Positions 1 through 9,255 of a stretch of DNA of 64,000 bases are shown piece after piece (the first letter of the stretch is position 1; each line of letters opens with the position of its first letter). The DNA comes from Limisphaera sp. (GTDB lineage Bacteria > Verrucomicrobiota > Verrucomicrobiia > Limisphaerales > Limisphaeraceae). The notes under the pieces are model-generated. The model did no database searches. It was not told the DNA's origin and was given only the letters and a program-made list of their open reading frames with translations. Position numbers and translations under genes: made by a program. Where the stretch lies: positions 248,001 through 312,000 of the forward strand of contig JANWVC010000007.1 of the NCBI GenBank assembly GCA_025057755.1. The letters run 5' to 3'.

Positions 1-976
1 ACCGATGGCTCGCCCTGCTGGCACTGGCTTGCAACTCGTGGCCTGTCTCTAAGTTCGGAGCATCGAAGGCGGACCATTTCGAACTCGTTCTGGGGTTTCC
101 CTCAACGTTGTGCCTCAGCGGGCTTGTTCCGGCCATCGGATACGCATACATCCTCGCCTCGTTGGAAGGGGTCCCTCTGGGACCTGTAATCTCAGTTTCG
201 ACTCGAGCTTCGCTGCGCATGCTTCAAAAACAAAATGCGCGCGCTGTCTTTACGAATAGGCCAACCGGCCGTAAGGAGACCCGCGAGAAAAATTGAGGCG
301 GCTGTTGCTCGACCCGCTTGGACACTGTCCAGCCGATTCTTTGATGTGCGCGGCGGTAAAAGCAGGAATCAATACAGATTTCAACCGCATGGAACTGGTC
401 GAAAAGCATCCCGCTCATTGATCCGCTTCGGAGCCTACGCCGCGAGCTTCAATTCGCTCCCGGCCAAGACGCCACGGTCCTAGAAACCTCCCGTCCCCCT
501 GCGACGACATGCGCAAACTCTGCCCTCGTGCTCGGGCGGGGCTTTCCCTGAAAGCACGCGTTGCAATAGAGAGCCTCGTGGAATAGCCCGGTTACATAGC
601 CCGGTTTGGCCTGCTGCGATTTCAATTCTCGTCGGTAAAAAGCCTTGACGCACCGGGGGTTAAGGGATCGAAAGTGCAACTCCACCTTCTTCCGGCCATG
701 GCTGCTCGTTTTGTCGGCGACCGTGGCAAGTCGGGATCAGAATTGCTGCCGAGATTTCCTCGCAGCGTCATGATTCCATGCCGATCCAAAGTGATGAGCG
801 ACGCGGGCAAAAACCTTTGGCGATGATCTGCAAGGTTGAAAACGAACCATCTCATTGGGTGCTGGTCCCTTGTGGGTACGCTCTTGTGAACATTCAGCAA
901 AGGCATGTTGTGCTTGCTTGACTCGGATGAGGTCGCGCGCCTAGCGTCTGTTGGCTTGGTTTTGAGTCACATTGGC
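1..976. other. Gene-poor left edge
   Basis: No gene is supported here. A plus-strand frame is open from the left edge to a stop at 294-296, about 97 codons, beginning with a hydrophobic stretch and lacking any motif I recognise. It could be the 3' end of a gene that starts outside the window, or chance. Two short overlapping minus-strand frames (about 449-685 and 622-906) share no recognisable family. The last ~100 bases must hold the promoter and leader of nuoA. Confidence 0.4.
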
Positions 977-1354
977 ATGGACGGTGGTTCAACAGAGTAT
1001 TTGACCTTAGGGATTTTTTTGGTGGCGGCTTGCTTGTTTGCCCTGATGCCCTTGGGGCTGGCTCGGCTTTGGGCTTGGCGATTTGCGCCGACGAAACCGG
1101 GGCCTGTGAAAAACAGCATTTACGAGTGCGGTTTGGAATCGCAGGGCGATGCGTGGCGACCGTTTAAAAGCGCGTACTATTTGTATGCGATTGTTTTTTT
1201 GGTGTTTGACGTGGAAATCGTGTTTTTGCTGCCGTTTGCGGTGGCTTTTGGGGGGCTGCCGTTGGGTGCGGTTTTGGCGATGATGTTGTTTGTGCTTTTG
1301 GTCGTAGAAGGGTTGCTTTGGGCGTGGGCCAAGGGCGTGTTACGCTGGTCATGA
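977..1354 (+). CDS. nuoA: NADH-quinone oxidoreductase subunit A
   Basis: Small membrane subunit of respiratory complex I, lying at the junction of the hydrophilic arm and membrane arm. The 125-residue product has three hydrophobic helices (about residues 9-31, 64-85 and 90-117). It shows the family signatures YECG in the cytoplasmic loop and FDVE at the start of helix 2. A longer frame opens at 905, but the ATG at 977 gives the usual NuoA length and puts the first helix where it belongs. nuoB and nuoC follow on the same strand. Family assignment is secure; the start is a judgement. Confidence 0.93.
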   Translation: MDGGSTEYLTLGIFLVAACLFALMPLGLARLWAWRFAPTKPGPVKNSIYECGLESQGDAWRPFKSAYYLYAIVFLVFDVEIVFLLPFAVAFGGLPLGAVLAMMLFVLLVVEGLLWAWAKGVLRWS

Positions 1355-1444
1355 GTTGGACAAGATCGGAGTCGTGGACTGAGGGTGTTCCAAAGATCAG
1401 GGTGCGTTTGAACATGGGCCGATGCGGGTTTACGTTTGAACAGC

Positions 1445-2059
1445 ATGGACGTCGGGCTGAGAAGTGAATTGCAGCGGCATGGGATTTTTGTGACGACCTT
1501 GGAAGAGCTTTACAACTGGGGTCGGAGTAATTCGCTTTGGCCGCTCGGGTTTGGTTTGGCCTGTTGTGCCATTGAGATGATTGCGGCTTCGATGGCCCGA
1601 TACGACCTAGCCCGTTTTGGCGCGGAAGTGTTTCGCCCCTCGCCGCGTCAGGCGGATTTGATGATCGTGGCTGGCACGGTGACCAAGAAGATGGCGCCGC
1701 AAGTGGTGCGTTTGTACAACCAGATGGCGGAGCCCAAGTACGTGATTGCCATGGGTGCATGTGCCATTTCGGGTGGTCCGTTCAAACAGGGCTACAACGT
1801 GCTAAAAGGGATCGATCGGTATATCCCCGTGGACGTGCACATCCCAGGGTGTCCGCCGCGGCCTGAGGCTTTGATTCATGCCTTGATGACTTTGCAGCAG
1901 CGGATTGCGGCAGAATCTTTGGTCGGGCCGAACCGACCCCGGCATTTGCGTCGGGATCAGCCCGGGGAATTCCCCGTGCCCGAATATGGATCCCACGACC
2001 TGATACCGCCCAAAAATGAGTCGATCTGGCGTCCTCCCGTGATCGTCCGTTCCGGTTGA
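1445..2059 (+). CDS. nuoB: NADH-quinone oxidoreductase subunit B
   Basis: Complex I subunit that carries the terminal N2 [4Fe-4S] cluster next to the quinone site. All four expected cysteine ligands are visible: the adjacent pair C40-C41 in [10 protein letters not shown]106 in GACAISGG and C136 in PGCPPRP. The 204-residue length is normal, with a C-terminal tail beyond the conserved core. ATG 1445 is preferred over an upstream TTG at 1436. The stop at 2057-2059 lies 5 bases before the nuoC ATG, so the genes are probably translated together. A 90-bp gap separates it from nuoA. Confidence 0.95.
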   Translation: MDVGLRSELQRHGIFVTTLEELYNWGRSNSLWPLGFGLACCAIEMIAASMARYDLARFGAEVFRPSPRQADLMIVAGTVTKKMAPQVVRLYNQMAEPKYVIAMGACAISGGPFKQGYNVLKGIDRYIPVDVHIPGCPPRPEALIHALMTLQQRIAAESLVGPNRPRHLRRDQPGEFPVPEYGSHDLIPPKNESIWRPPVIVRSG

Positions 2060-2064
2060 GACGC

Positions 2065-2733
2065 ATGGAATCCACCGAAACGATTCGCTTGCGGATTTTG
2101 GAGGCAGTCCCGGGGGCCTTGCTTGAGGTGGTGCCCAACGGGGCACCCGTGGGTCAGCCCTCACTGTTGGTGGACCCTGAGCACGCTTTGGCCGTGGCGC
2201 GCTTCTTGCGCGACGCGCCCGGGTTGCAATTTGATTACTGCTCCAATGTGACGGGCGTGGATTGGTTAGATCGGGAGGAAGAAGAAATCGTCCGGGATCG
2301 GGTAGCCGAAACAGGCGGGGAAAAGAAAATTGAAGAGCCACGCAAACGGGTGCGACCCGGTTACTTGGAAGTAGTGTATCATTTATATTCGATGGCGTTG
2401 CGGCATGGGCCTCTCGTATTGCGTCTCCGAACAGGGAATCGGACGGATCGGGTTCGGTTGCCGTCTCTGACGCCCATCTGGCGAAGTTGTGAATTTCAGG
2501 AACGCGAGGTGTATGATCTTTTCGGGGTGGTGTTTGAGGGGCATCCAGATTTGCGCCGGATCCTCATGTGGGAGGGGTTTCAAGATTACCCGATGCGCAA
2601 AGATTATGTAGAGCCGGACGATTACGAATATGAACCCACGCCTCACGACGATGTGTGGGAAAAGGCGCGGCGCCATTATCCGGCTCCCACTGTCGGTTCA
2701 GGCGGGGAGACGAGTGGCAACCCGGGTTCGTGA
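2065..2733 (+). CDS. nuoC: NADH-quinone oxidoreductase subunit C
   Basis: Hydrophilic-arm subunit of complex I (30 kDa subunit family), 222 residues. The family core is clear: the GVDWLD segment, the VYHLYS strand, then the signature ERExYDLFGxxFxGHPDLRRILMWEGF and a PMRKDY ending. A highly charged insertion of about 30 residues, rich in Glu, Arg and Lys, sits between GVDWLD and the VYHLYS strand, where most NuoC proteins have a short turn. ATG 2065 follows the nuoB stop directly. nuoD does not follow; the next gene is thiS, so the rest of complex I must be encoded elsewhere. Confidence 0.95.
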   Translation: MESTETIRLRILEAVPGALLEVVPNGAPVGQPSLLVDPEHALAVARFLRDAPGLQFDYCSNVTGVDWLDREEEEIVRDRVAETGGEKKIEEPRKRVRPGYLEVVYHLYSMALRHGPLVLRLRTGNRTDRVRLPSLTPIWRSCEFQEREVYDLFGVVFEGHPDLRRILMWEGFQDYPMRKDYVEPDDYEYEPTPHDDVWEKARRHYPAPTVGSGGETSGNPGS

Positions 2734-2919
2734 GCGCTTTTGCAGCGAGTGCTCCATCCGGGCGGTTCTCGAGGGCGTTGAGGGCGGGCGACTGCAGGGA
2801 GGGCATGCTTGTGCAATCCATCCAGGTTGGCCCCGTTGGCGGGAAAAAGTCGGGCTCTTTTATAGAGAGAACAGGGGTACTTGCAACTCGGGGTCGGTGT
2901 AGCCATTTGTCGGACGGAT

Positions 2920-3123
2920 ATGCAAACAGTTATTGCCAACGGGAAAACGGTTGAGGCCCAACTGCCTTGCACATTGGAAGAGTTTCTCCTTGCGCAGGGT
3001 TTGCCTCCGCGCAGTGTCGTGGTCGAACATAACGGAGAAGCCGTTCCGCCCTCTCAGTTTTCCTTGCGGCAGATTCAGCCTGGTGACCGGTTGGAAATTG
3101 TACGAATTGTTGCGGGCGGCTAA
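2920..3123 (+). CDS. thiS: Sulfur carrier protein ThiS
   Basis: Small ubiquitin-fold sulfur carrier for thiazole formation in thiamine biosynthesis. It is 67 residues with the required C-terminal Gly-Gly, which is adenylated and converted to a thiocarboxylate. The N-terminal stretch MQTVIANGKTV, the central LPPRSVVVEHNGE and the terminal GDRLEIVRIVAGG all fit the family. A longer frame opens at 2881, but ATG 2920 gives the usual ThiS length. No thiG, thiH or thiE is adjacent and I see no TPP riboswitch in the 186 bases upstream, so it appears to be isolated. Confidence 0.88.
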   Translation: MQTVIANGKTVEAQLPCTLEEFLLAQGLPPRSVVVEHNGEAVPPSQFSLRQIQPGDRLEIVRIVAGG

Positions 3124-3481
3124 CAGACGGTCAAAGCCGATGTTTGACGGGTTGGCGGAGTCTTGAGCGCGCTCTGATTCCAGTCATCGGCCCGGCGGCC
3201 CGCATTGAAAAGCTCTAACCAGGGCTGCGGACAGACTGCTTGAAGCCGCTTGGCTGATATTGAGTCGCCAAAGGGGCAGAAAGGCGATTGGAGTCTGAAA
3301 CCGGAGCTTTTTGAGTGGTCTTTGGTCCTGGTTTTAGACCGTCCTGATCGAACTGGATGCTTCGGCGCTGTCCCGCCGGCGTGCGCGTGAAATCTGGAAA
3401 GCCTTCAAGGCTTGTCTGATGGCTCTGCAAGGGGCACTCGTCGATTTTCACCCTGTGGCGGCCATGTGCGCAAACAAATGT
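3124..3481. other. Intergenic region thiS to tRNA-Leu
   Basis: No gene, repeat or clear terminator seen in these ~360 bases. Because the tRNA is on the minus strand, its 3' trailer and any terminator must lie here. Confidence 0.5.
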
Positions 3482-3566
3482 TGGTGCGCATGGCAGGACT
3501 CGAACCTGCACGGATTGCTCCACTACCACCTCAAAGTAGCGCGTCTGCCAATTCCGCCACATGCGC
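3482..3566 (-). tRNA. tRNA-Leu (anticodon GAG)
   Basis: On the minus strand the sequence folds as a complete class II tRNA. The acceptor arm is GCGCATG paired with CATGCGC, the D-arm is GCGGAATTGGCAGACGC, and the anticodon stem CUACU/GGUAG encloses the loop UUGAGGU with anticodon GAG. A variable arm follows, then a T-arm with the GGTTCGAGTCC signature. The CCA end is encoded (3482-3484 read as TGG on the plus strand). G34 reads CUC and CUU leucine codons. The fold is complete, with only a U-G closing pair in the anticodon stem. Confidence 0.95.
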
Positions 3567-3760
3567 ACCCGTGCATTCGTTATTTAAGCACCGTAGGGGC
3601 GGGTTGCGCAAGGGGCATAAATTCGTCCGCGTCTGGCCGCCGTTTGCAGCGTACCCTCGGGCTAAAGCAGCGCCGATTCGTTGCGGGGATGGCATCTCTC
3701 AGCGTCCGGATCTTGGATTGCTGCCAGAGAGGGCTAGCGGCCATCCAATGACGGTTGAGC

Positions 3761-4885
3761 CTACGGCTCTCTCAATGTGGATTGCCCGGGAGTTACGGGG
3801 ATTTGCAAGAGAGCTTCCAGCAGGCGGTTCACGTGGCCGGGTTTATGGTAGGGAGTCAGGACGAACCGGAAGTAGCCAGCCGGATGGCCCGGATAGCAGG
3901 TCCAAGGTGGATGAATGCCAACGCGCTCCAGAACTCGGCACAACTGTCGGGCCTGTTGCACATGAGCGGGGAAAAGGGTCACGATTGGAGTGGGCGAATC
4001 ATGGACTTGCCACCCGGCTTTCCGTAGTGCCGCGCGCAGCCGTTCTGCATGGTGCATGGCAGTTTGACGCAACGGAAGCCTTTGCCTCAGTTCCTCCATG
4101 GCCGTCTCCAGGGCCGCCACAAAGGGAAGCGGCAGAGGAGTGCCTCCCCCGAAAGCGGCCGCATGCTGCACGATCCCTTCTCGGAGAGCTTGAGAGCAGA
4201 GGACCAGTCCTCCATATAGCCCCAGGGCTTTACTGAGTGTGACCGTCTGGATGACGCGGCGCCGACTGATTCCCCACCATTCGAGTGTGCCTTGCCCGTT
4301 TGTTCCGAGTACGCCAACGGCATGTGCATCATCCACGAGGACCTTTGAGCCCGCAGGGAGCGCGCGTAAATACGCTGGCAAAGGTGCGACCGAACCGCTC
4401 CATCCAAACACGCCGTCGGTGAGCACCACGATGCGTGCATTGGATCCTGCGCGTTGGACCAGCCGTTCCAAGTGTTGTGGATCACGATGCGCAAAGGTCC
4501 AGACCCTGCACCGGAGAAATGCGGCTGCATCCTGAAGACATACATGCGCGGCTTCATCCAAGAAGGCATGAGTAAAGGAACCCGCCAGCGCCTGGGCTGC
4601 AACCACGGGCGCCAGGTAGCCCGTCGGCAGAAGCACAGCGTCTTCCGACCCAAAGAATCGAGCCAGTTTTAGTTCTGCACGGCGGTAGAGCGGATGATTC
4701 CCTGTTGTGAGGCGCGAGGCCGCCGTGTTCCAGCCTTGGCGCTGAATGGAGTGCAGCAGGGCGCGTTTGACCTTGGGTGACTGGGCCATGCGGAGGTAAT
4801 CGCAACCGCCGAAGTCCAGCAGCAGTTGGTTGCCCCGGCGCAGATGAACCGCGTCAACCCTCATCACAGGTCGTGCTTCCTTCAT
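3761..4885 (-). CDS. Alpha-oxoamine synthase family PLP enzyme (BioF/Kbl-like)
   Basis: Fold-type I PLP enzyme of the family that condenses an amino acid with an acyl-CoA (8-amino-7-oxononanoate synthase, glycine C-acetyltransferase, serine palmitoyltransferase). Visible motifs are LDFGGCDYL near the N-terminus, TAASRLTTGN (about 54-63), the cofactor-binding DDAHAVG (185-191) and the Schiff-base lysine K219 in TLSKALG. The 374-residue length is normal. None of bioA, bioB or bioD is adjacent, so the substrate cannot be read from context: biotin synthesis, threonine catabolism or a lipid role are all open. An ATG 21 bases downstream of the chosen start is also possible. Confidence 0.85.
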   Translation of the reverse strand: MKEARPVMRVDAVHLRRGNQLLLDFGGCDYLRMAQSPKVKRALLHSIQRQGWNTAASRLTTGNHPLYRRAELKLARFFGSEDAVLLPTGYLAPVVAAQALAGSFTHAFLDEAAHVCLQDAAAFLRCRVWTFAHRDPQHLERLVQRAGSNARIVVLTDGVFGWSGSVAPLPAYLRALPAGSKVLVDDAHAVGVLGTNGQGTLEWWGISRRRVIQTVTLSKALGLYGGLVLCSQALREGIVQHAAAFGGGTPLPLPFVAALETAMEELRQRLPLRQTAMHHAERLRAALRKAGWQVHDSPTPIVTLFPAHVQQARQLCRVLERVGIHPPWTCYPGHPAGYFRFVLTPYHKPGHVNRLLEALLQIPVTPGQSTLREP

Positions 4886-5062
4886 GGAACTGGATCGTAT
4901 CGGATGATTCTGTTTTGTTCAGGACTGAAAAGGCGTTGCGGCTTCGGAGCTCTCCTGGGCTCAGGAAGAGGAAGCAGTGCACGATTGAGTGACGACCATT
5001 GCGCAAGGTCTTGTCAGCGTTTGGCCTTGTGGGGGCCAAATCAGGCTTTACACTCGAAGCCG

Positions 5063-5467
5063 ATGGGTGAGATTGCTGCTTTTGTAAACCGTGGGGCCAG
5101 CACCATTACGCCGGCGGTGGTGGAAAGGGTTCTGCGCCACTTGCCCCAATGGAAACTGGAGTTTACGCAAATTCACGAGCCGCAATTCCCGCATTTGGTG
5201 GATCAACTCGAGTTTTTAGCGGATGTCGTGGAGGACGTAGCCGAGGGCGTGTATAAGGACCTGCCGTACTACGCGCTGGCTCAGGCGGCGTTTGCGCTGA
5301 TTTATGCGCACAAACGGGTGGGCATCATCCCGGACAGCTTCTTGAATCTGGGCCGGGCGGACGACTCGGCTGTGGTACGTGCGGTGCTGATTCAAAACGA
5401 AAAGGCCTTTGCCTTGTACGCAGCAGTTAACAACGTGGACTGGTCGCGTATCACGAGCGAACCGTGA
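5063..5467 (+). CDS. DUF1232 (YkvA-like) small protein
   Basis: A 134-residue protein whose C-terminal half resembles the YkvA/DUF1232 domain: a DLPYYALAQAAFALIYAHK helix followed by the GIIPDSFLNLGRADDSAVV segment that matches the family's IPDxIPxxGxxDD core. The N-terminal half is acidic and predicted helical. Function of this family is unknown. The frame extends upstream to 4826, but the ATG at 5063 is preceded by poor coding sequence, so I start there. A DUF309 protein follows on the same strand. Confidence 0.7.
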   Translation: MGEIAAFVNRGASTITPAVVERVLRHLPQWKLEFTQIHEPQFPHLVDQLEFLADVVEDVAEGVYKDLPYYALAQAAFALIYAHKRVGIIPDSFLNLGRADDSAVVRAVLIQNEKAFALYAAVNNVDWSRITSEP

Positions 5468-5592
5468 CTTTCTTTGCATCGGCCACGGGGGCGTCTGCGC
5501 CAATGGGTACTCTCCGAGAGTGTGTTGCCCCGTGAGTGGTGCCGCGCCCGGGACGCCGGCGAGGGAACCCAACGTCGTCCCAATGGCGGATC

Positions 5593-6036
5593 ATGAGCTT
5601 GGACAAAAAGACAAGAGTCAATGAATTGGCCCAGCATTTCGGTCAGGGCCGGGACGCGCGTTACTGGGGATATTTTGCGTGTTTTAACGAGCAACGCTTT
5701 TACGAGGCACATGATGTTTTGGAGTCTCTGTGGTTGGAACGGCGAAAGTGTGCGGAGGCCAACTTTTACAAGGGTTTGATCCAGTTGGCAGGTGCGTTTG
5801 TACACATGCAAAAGGGCCGGCTCCGCCCCGCGGCAGCTTTGTTGGAGCGGGCGACCTTTTACTTGCAGCAGTACCCTGAAGAGACTGAGGGTTTGTCGTT
5901 GCCTGAGGTGTTGGCCCTGGCGGCTCAATGGCTTAATGATCTCCGGGACGGGGCTTATGCGGTCAATCCGTGGGGGTGGCGATCACCGCCCCGGTTGCCC
6001 TGGCCGCGGCCGGATAGTCACACGGACGCGACGTGA
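5593..6036 (+). CDS. DUF309 domain protein
   Basis: A 147-residue protein with the DUF309 hallmark FNEQRFYEAHDVLESLWLE (about residues 31-49), followed by the second helical motif FYKGLIQLAGAFVHMQKGR. The family is found alone in many bacteria and its role is unknown. ATG 5593 is chosen because the family starts a short distance upstream of the FYEAHDVLE motif; the frame remains open further upstream without similarity. Its stop lies 26 bases from the convergent lpxL-like gene. Confidence 0.8.
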   Translation: MSLDKKTRVNELAQHFGQGRDARYWGYFACFNEQRFYEAHDVLESLWLERRKCAEANFYKGLIQLAGAFVHMQKGRLRPAAALLERATFYLQQYPEETEGLSLPEVLALAAQWLNDLRDGAYAVNPWGWRSPPRLPWPRPDSHTDAT

Positions 6037-6062
6037 CCAGTCAGGTCATGGCCGCTTTTTGT

Positions 6063-7016
6063 TTAGGCGTGGGGCTTCCGTGCGGATGGATTGAAAGAGC
6101 TGCCAGTAGCAGATGGACGGATTCGTTCGGGTCGGCCGGGTCGTTTCCAACGGTCATGAACCCAAAACCAGTTTGCAGGATCGCGCCGGATCGCTGCCTC
6201 GAACTGGGCGTGCACGTCACGGAGAATGTCCGTCAACGGTCGAGGCCTCCCATTGTGACGGGTGGGAATTTCGGGGCTTAATTCGATACACCATTGCGCT
6301 GGAGCGGTCCGATAGCAGATGGCTACGTGCAGGGGCCAGCGGTATCGCAGGGCAAAGAGTGCCACTGCGGGCGAAGTGGAACACGGTTGACCAAAAAACG
6401 GCACGGCCAAACCGCGCCCGCCCGCACGCTGATCAGCGAGCAGGCCCAAGAGCACGCCGTTGGGCCGGAGCGCAGCTCGCAGGGCCCGGGCGTCCTGGCG
6501 GCGTTCAAAAAACAGGCAACCGGACCGTTGCCGCAGGCTGAGCAGCAACTGATTCAAACGGGCTTGGCGCAGAGCTCGATACGTCGTGATGCACTGATAG
6601 GCAGGGGCAAACTCACGGAATCGGGCGTATAGTTCGAAATTGCCAAAGTGTCCGAGCGCAATCACGCGGCTCGGGGGGGCTTGGTCGGGACCGGTTGTTT
6701 CTAGGATCTCGGTTCCAACGAACCGGAGATGCGCCTTCAGCAGCGGGGCGGGCATGGCGGCCGTTTTGACGGCGCAACAATAATTTTCGCCCAGTCTGCG
6801 GAAGTGTTCCCGGGCCACGGCCCGGAGCTTGGAACGGGACAGCTCGTGTCCGAACACGTTCTGTAGATTGCGCAGGGTCACTCGGCGGTGCCGTGTGTCG
6901 AGGTAAAAAGCAAGGTTGCCGGCCCAGCGACCGAGCCGCGCCACTAAGGTTAGCGGCATGGCCTGGAGCAGGGGGATCAGCGCTCGAGCCAGTCCGTAGA
7001 GGATCCAATCGCCCAT
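6063..7016 (-). CDS. lpxL: Lipid A late acyltransferase family (LpxL/HtrB-like)
   Basis: Inner-membrane acyltransferase of the LABLAT family that adds secondary acyl chains to lipid A. The active-site motif H-x4-E is seen as HFGNFE (H123, E128), and the downstream motif LLADQRAGGRGLAVPFFGQP fits the family. A hydrophobic N-terminal helix precedes it. ATG 7016 overlaps the lpxK stop in the arrangement TAATG, so translation is coupled to lpxK and this start is preferred over one 12 bases upstream. Together with lpxK it shows that the cell makes lipopolysaccharide. Which acyl position it fills is not visible. Confidence 0.85.
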   Translation of the reverse strand: MGDWILYGLARALIPLLQAMPLTLVARLGRWAGNLAFYLDTRHRRVTLRNLQNVFGHELSRSKLRAVAREHFRRLGENYCCAVKTAAMPAPLLKAHLRFVGTEILETTGPDQAPPSRVIALGHFGNFELYARFREFAPAYQCITTYRALRQARLNQLLLSLRQRSGCLFFERRQDARALRAALRPNGVLLGLLADQRAGGRGLAVPFFGQPCSTSPAVALFALRYRWPLHVAICYRTAPAQWCIELSPEIPTRHNGRPRPLTDILRDVHAQFEAAIRRDPANWFWVHDRWKRPGRPERIRPSATGSSFNPSARKPHA

Positions 7017-8188
7017 TAGTGAAAGCAAATCCGACGGACGCAGTCGCGGAAGTTCTCTGCACCTGCGATGATTTCGATTTCCACCCGCATGAAGTAGATA
7101 GGCAAGTCGCGCCGGTCCAGCTTGGGAAAGCGGACAGCGTCTTTTTGAGTGGTGATGATGGCCTCGGCTCCGCGGCGTTTTGCGCGGTTGATGACGTTGA
7201 GGATTTCCTGGAGGGTATATCGGTGATGGTCGGCAAATCGCTTGGAATAAACCAGCCGTGCACCCAGGCCGGCCAGGCTTTGTTCGAAGCTTTCTGGTTG
7301 CGCAATGCCGCTCAAGGCGGCCACAGGCCGGTTCTGCAAATAGGCCAGCTCAAGTCGTTGGCCAGTGAAGACGTCCTCCAGGTACAACGGCCGATGCACG
7401 CACTCGATGATCGGGGCGCGCGGATTGAGCTGAGCCAGGATGCGGCGCAAAGCCTCGTTTTGCCCGTTGCTTTTGGTGATGAAAACCGTGCTGGCGCGCG
7501 CCAAATGGGAGGGCGGTTCCCGCAAAGTGCCGCGCGGCAGCAGGTGTCCATTCCCGAAGGGTTGCTGACCGTCCACCAGCACCACGTCGTGGCGCCGTCC
7601 CTGCAGGTCCCAATATTGGAATCCGTCATCAAGCAGGAGGGTGTCGCAACCGAACTTTTCGACCGCATAGCGACCGGCCTTGACGCGGTTTTTGTCCACC
7701 AACACCACTACATCCTTAAGGTTCGAAGCCAGCATGTACGGCTCGTCGCCGGCCATTTCGCTGTCGAGTAAAAGAGATTTGCCATCTGACACCACTCGCG
7801 GCGGCGTGGTGTCCTCCCGCAAAAGCAGTTTGTCCAGCAACCATTGGTGCAAAGGACGCGGTTTGGATCGATACCCACGCGAAAGGATCGCCACGTTGCG
7901 TCCGGCATCTCGCAATTCACGGGCAAACTTCTCAACAACGGGCGTTTTGCCGGTGCCGCCTACGGTCAGATTGCCGATAGCGATGACTTGGACACCAATC
8001 GTGGTGTCCCGAAGGATCCGCACGTTGTACAGGTATCGCCGCAGTTTTACGCCCAGGCCAAACAACTTGGAACAGAGCAGCAGAAAACCTCGCATCAGGC
8101 GGGCACGCCAGTCGTGTCGTTGCTCGAAGATTACTTCAAGCACGAACGTTTCGATGGACTCAACCCAGATGCGCAGCCGTTCCCGCAC
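7016..8188 (-). CDS. lpxK: Tetraacyldisaccharide 4'-kinase LpxK
   Basis: Membrane-associated kinase that phosphorylates the 4' position of the lipid A disaccharide. The Walker A motif GNLTVGGTGKTP (72-83) follows a hydrophobic N-terminal segment (about 33-50), as is typical. LLDDGFQYWDL, VVLVDGQQPFGNGHLLPRG and LREP segments, and ALSGIAQPESFEQSL further on, match the family. The 390-residue length is slightly long, with an N-terminal extension. It is the first gene of a coupled pair with the lpxL-like gene. It diverges from surA, whose ATG is 92 bases away, so promoters for both lie in that gap. Confidence 0.93.
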   Translation of the reverse strand: MRERLRIWVESIETFVLEVIFEQRHDWRARLMRGFLLLCSKLFGLGVKLRRYLYNVRILRDTTIGVQVIAIGNLTVGGTGKTPVVEKFARELRDAGRNVAILSRGYRSKPRPLHQWLLDKLLLREDTTPPRVVSDGKSLLLDSEMAGDEPYMLASNLKDVVVLVDKNRVKAGRYAVEKFGCDTLLLDDGFQYWDLQGRRHDVVLVDGQQPFGNGHLLPRGTLREPPSHLARASTVFITKSNGQNEALRRILAQLNPRAPIIECVHRPLYLEDVFTGQRLELAYLQNRPVAALSGIAQPESFEQSLAGLGARLVYSKRFADHHRYTLQEILNVINRAKRRGAEAIITTQKDAVRFPKLDRRDLPIYFMRVEIEIIAGAENFRDCVRRICFH

Positions 8189-8280
8189 AATGCATCATTG
8201 TGCCAATGGCCAGGGGAAGGGGCAAGGCAGGGCCAGGTCTTGAAGGCCAGCGCAACGGCGCCTACCATCCGAGTCAAGTG

Positions 8281-9249
8281 ATGAAACGAAACTGTGCGAG
8301 CTTGGTAGCCTGCCTGGTGGGGTGGCTGGGCGCAGGTTCTCTGGCCGGGACCGAACTGGTCAACGGCATTCGCGCGGTGGTCCACGACTCGGTGATCACG
8401 CTGGAGGAAGTCAACGCCGCGGTGTTGCCAGGACTGAGCCTGCTGCAACGCCAGTATCGGAACGATCCCGAGGCCTTCCGGCAGAAGCTGAATCAGTTGG
8501 TGGAAGAGAACACTGAGCAACTGGTTCAACGACGGTTGATCCTGAGGGACTGGGAGCAATCCGGATTTCAGTTGCCCGAAGCCATCGTGGAAGAAGCGCT
8601 CAATGACCGGTTGCGCGAACAGTTTGGCGGAGACCGGGTCCGGATGGCGCGCACCCTGCAGGCGGAGGGAATGACCCTGGAACGGTTTCGACGACAAATC
8701 CGGGAACAGATCATGGTGGAGGCATTGTTGAGCCGGAACGTCTCGCGCGAACTGATCATTTCCCCCCATAAAATCGAGTCTTACTACCGGACCCATCAGG
8801 ACCGATTTCGGGCGGAGCCCGAGGTCAAATTGCGCATGATCACGCTTAACAAGCGAAGCCGAGAGGATGCAGATCGCGTCCGGCGCCTGGCGGAGGAAAT
8901 CCGATCCCGGATCCTTGAGGGAGCGGATTTTGCCGAGATGGCTTCCATTTACTCCGAAGGCGCGCAGCGTTCGCAAGGAGGGGATTGGGGGTGGGTCCAG
9001 CAGTCCGTGTTGCGGAAAGAATTGGCGGCGGTGGCCTTTCGCCTGACGCCTCGCACCTGCAGCGAGGTCATTGAGTTGCCGGAGGCATGCTATCTCTTGT
9101 GGGTGGATGAAGCGCGACCGGAACGCATACGTCCCCTAAGCGAAGTTCGGGAGGACATCGAACGTACTTTGGTGATCGAAGAGCGGGCGCGCCTGCAAAA
9201 GCGGTATGTGGACAAGCTCCGGGCCAAGACGTTTGTGCGATACTTTTAG
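8281..9249 (+). CDS. surA: SurA-like periplasmic chaperone / peptidyl-prolyl isomerase
   Basis: Predicted periplasmic folding factor for outer-membrane proteins. The 322-residue product begins with a signal peptide (MKRN then a hydrophobic run ending near GTE). A SurA N-terminal helical domain follows, then one parvulin domain starting at VKLRMITLNK, with DFAEMASIYSEGAQRSQGGDWGW as the diagnostic stretch. One rotamase domain rather than two is seen. ATG 8281 is chosen because it places the signal peptide at the N-terminus; an in-frame start at 8200 would bury it. pdxA starts 6 bases after the stop, the same surA-pdxA order known from Proteobacteria. Confidence 0.85.
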   Translation: MKRNCASLVACLVGWLGAGSLAGTELVNGIRAVVHDSVITLEEVNAAVLPGLSLLQRQYRNDPEAFRQKLNQLVEENTEQLVQRRLILRDWEQSGFQLPEAIVEEALNDRLREQFGGDRVRMARTLQAEGMTLERFRRQIREQIMVEALLSRNVSRELIISPHKIESYYRTHQDRFRAEPEVKLRMITLNKRSREDADRVRRLAEEIRSRILEGADFAEMASIYSEGAQRSQGGDWGWVQQSVLRKELAAVAFRLTPRTCSEVIELPEACYLLWVDEARPERIRPLSEVREDIERTLVIEERARLQKRYVDKLRAKTFVRYF

Positions 9250-9255
9250 GCTTGG

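Noticed and set aside
2734-2919. Possible TPP riboswitch upstream of thiS
   Set aside because: The conserved CTGAGA and ACCTGATCTGG-type segments are absent, and the stretch is too short for a full TPP aptamer.
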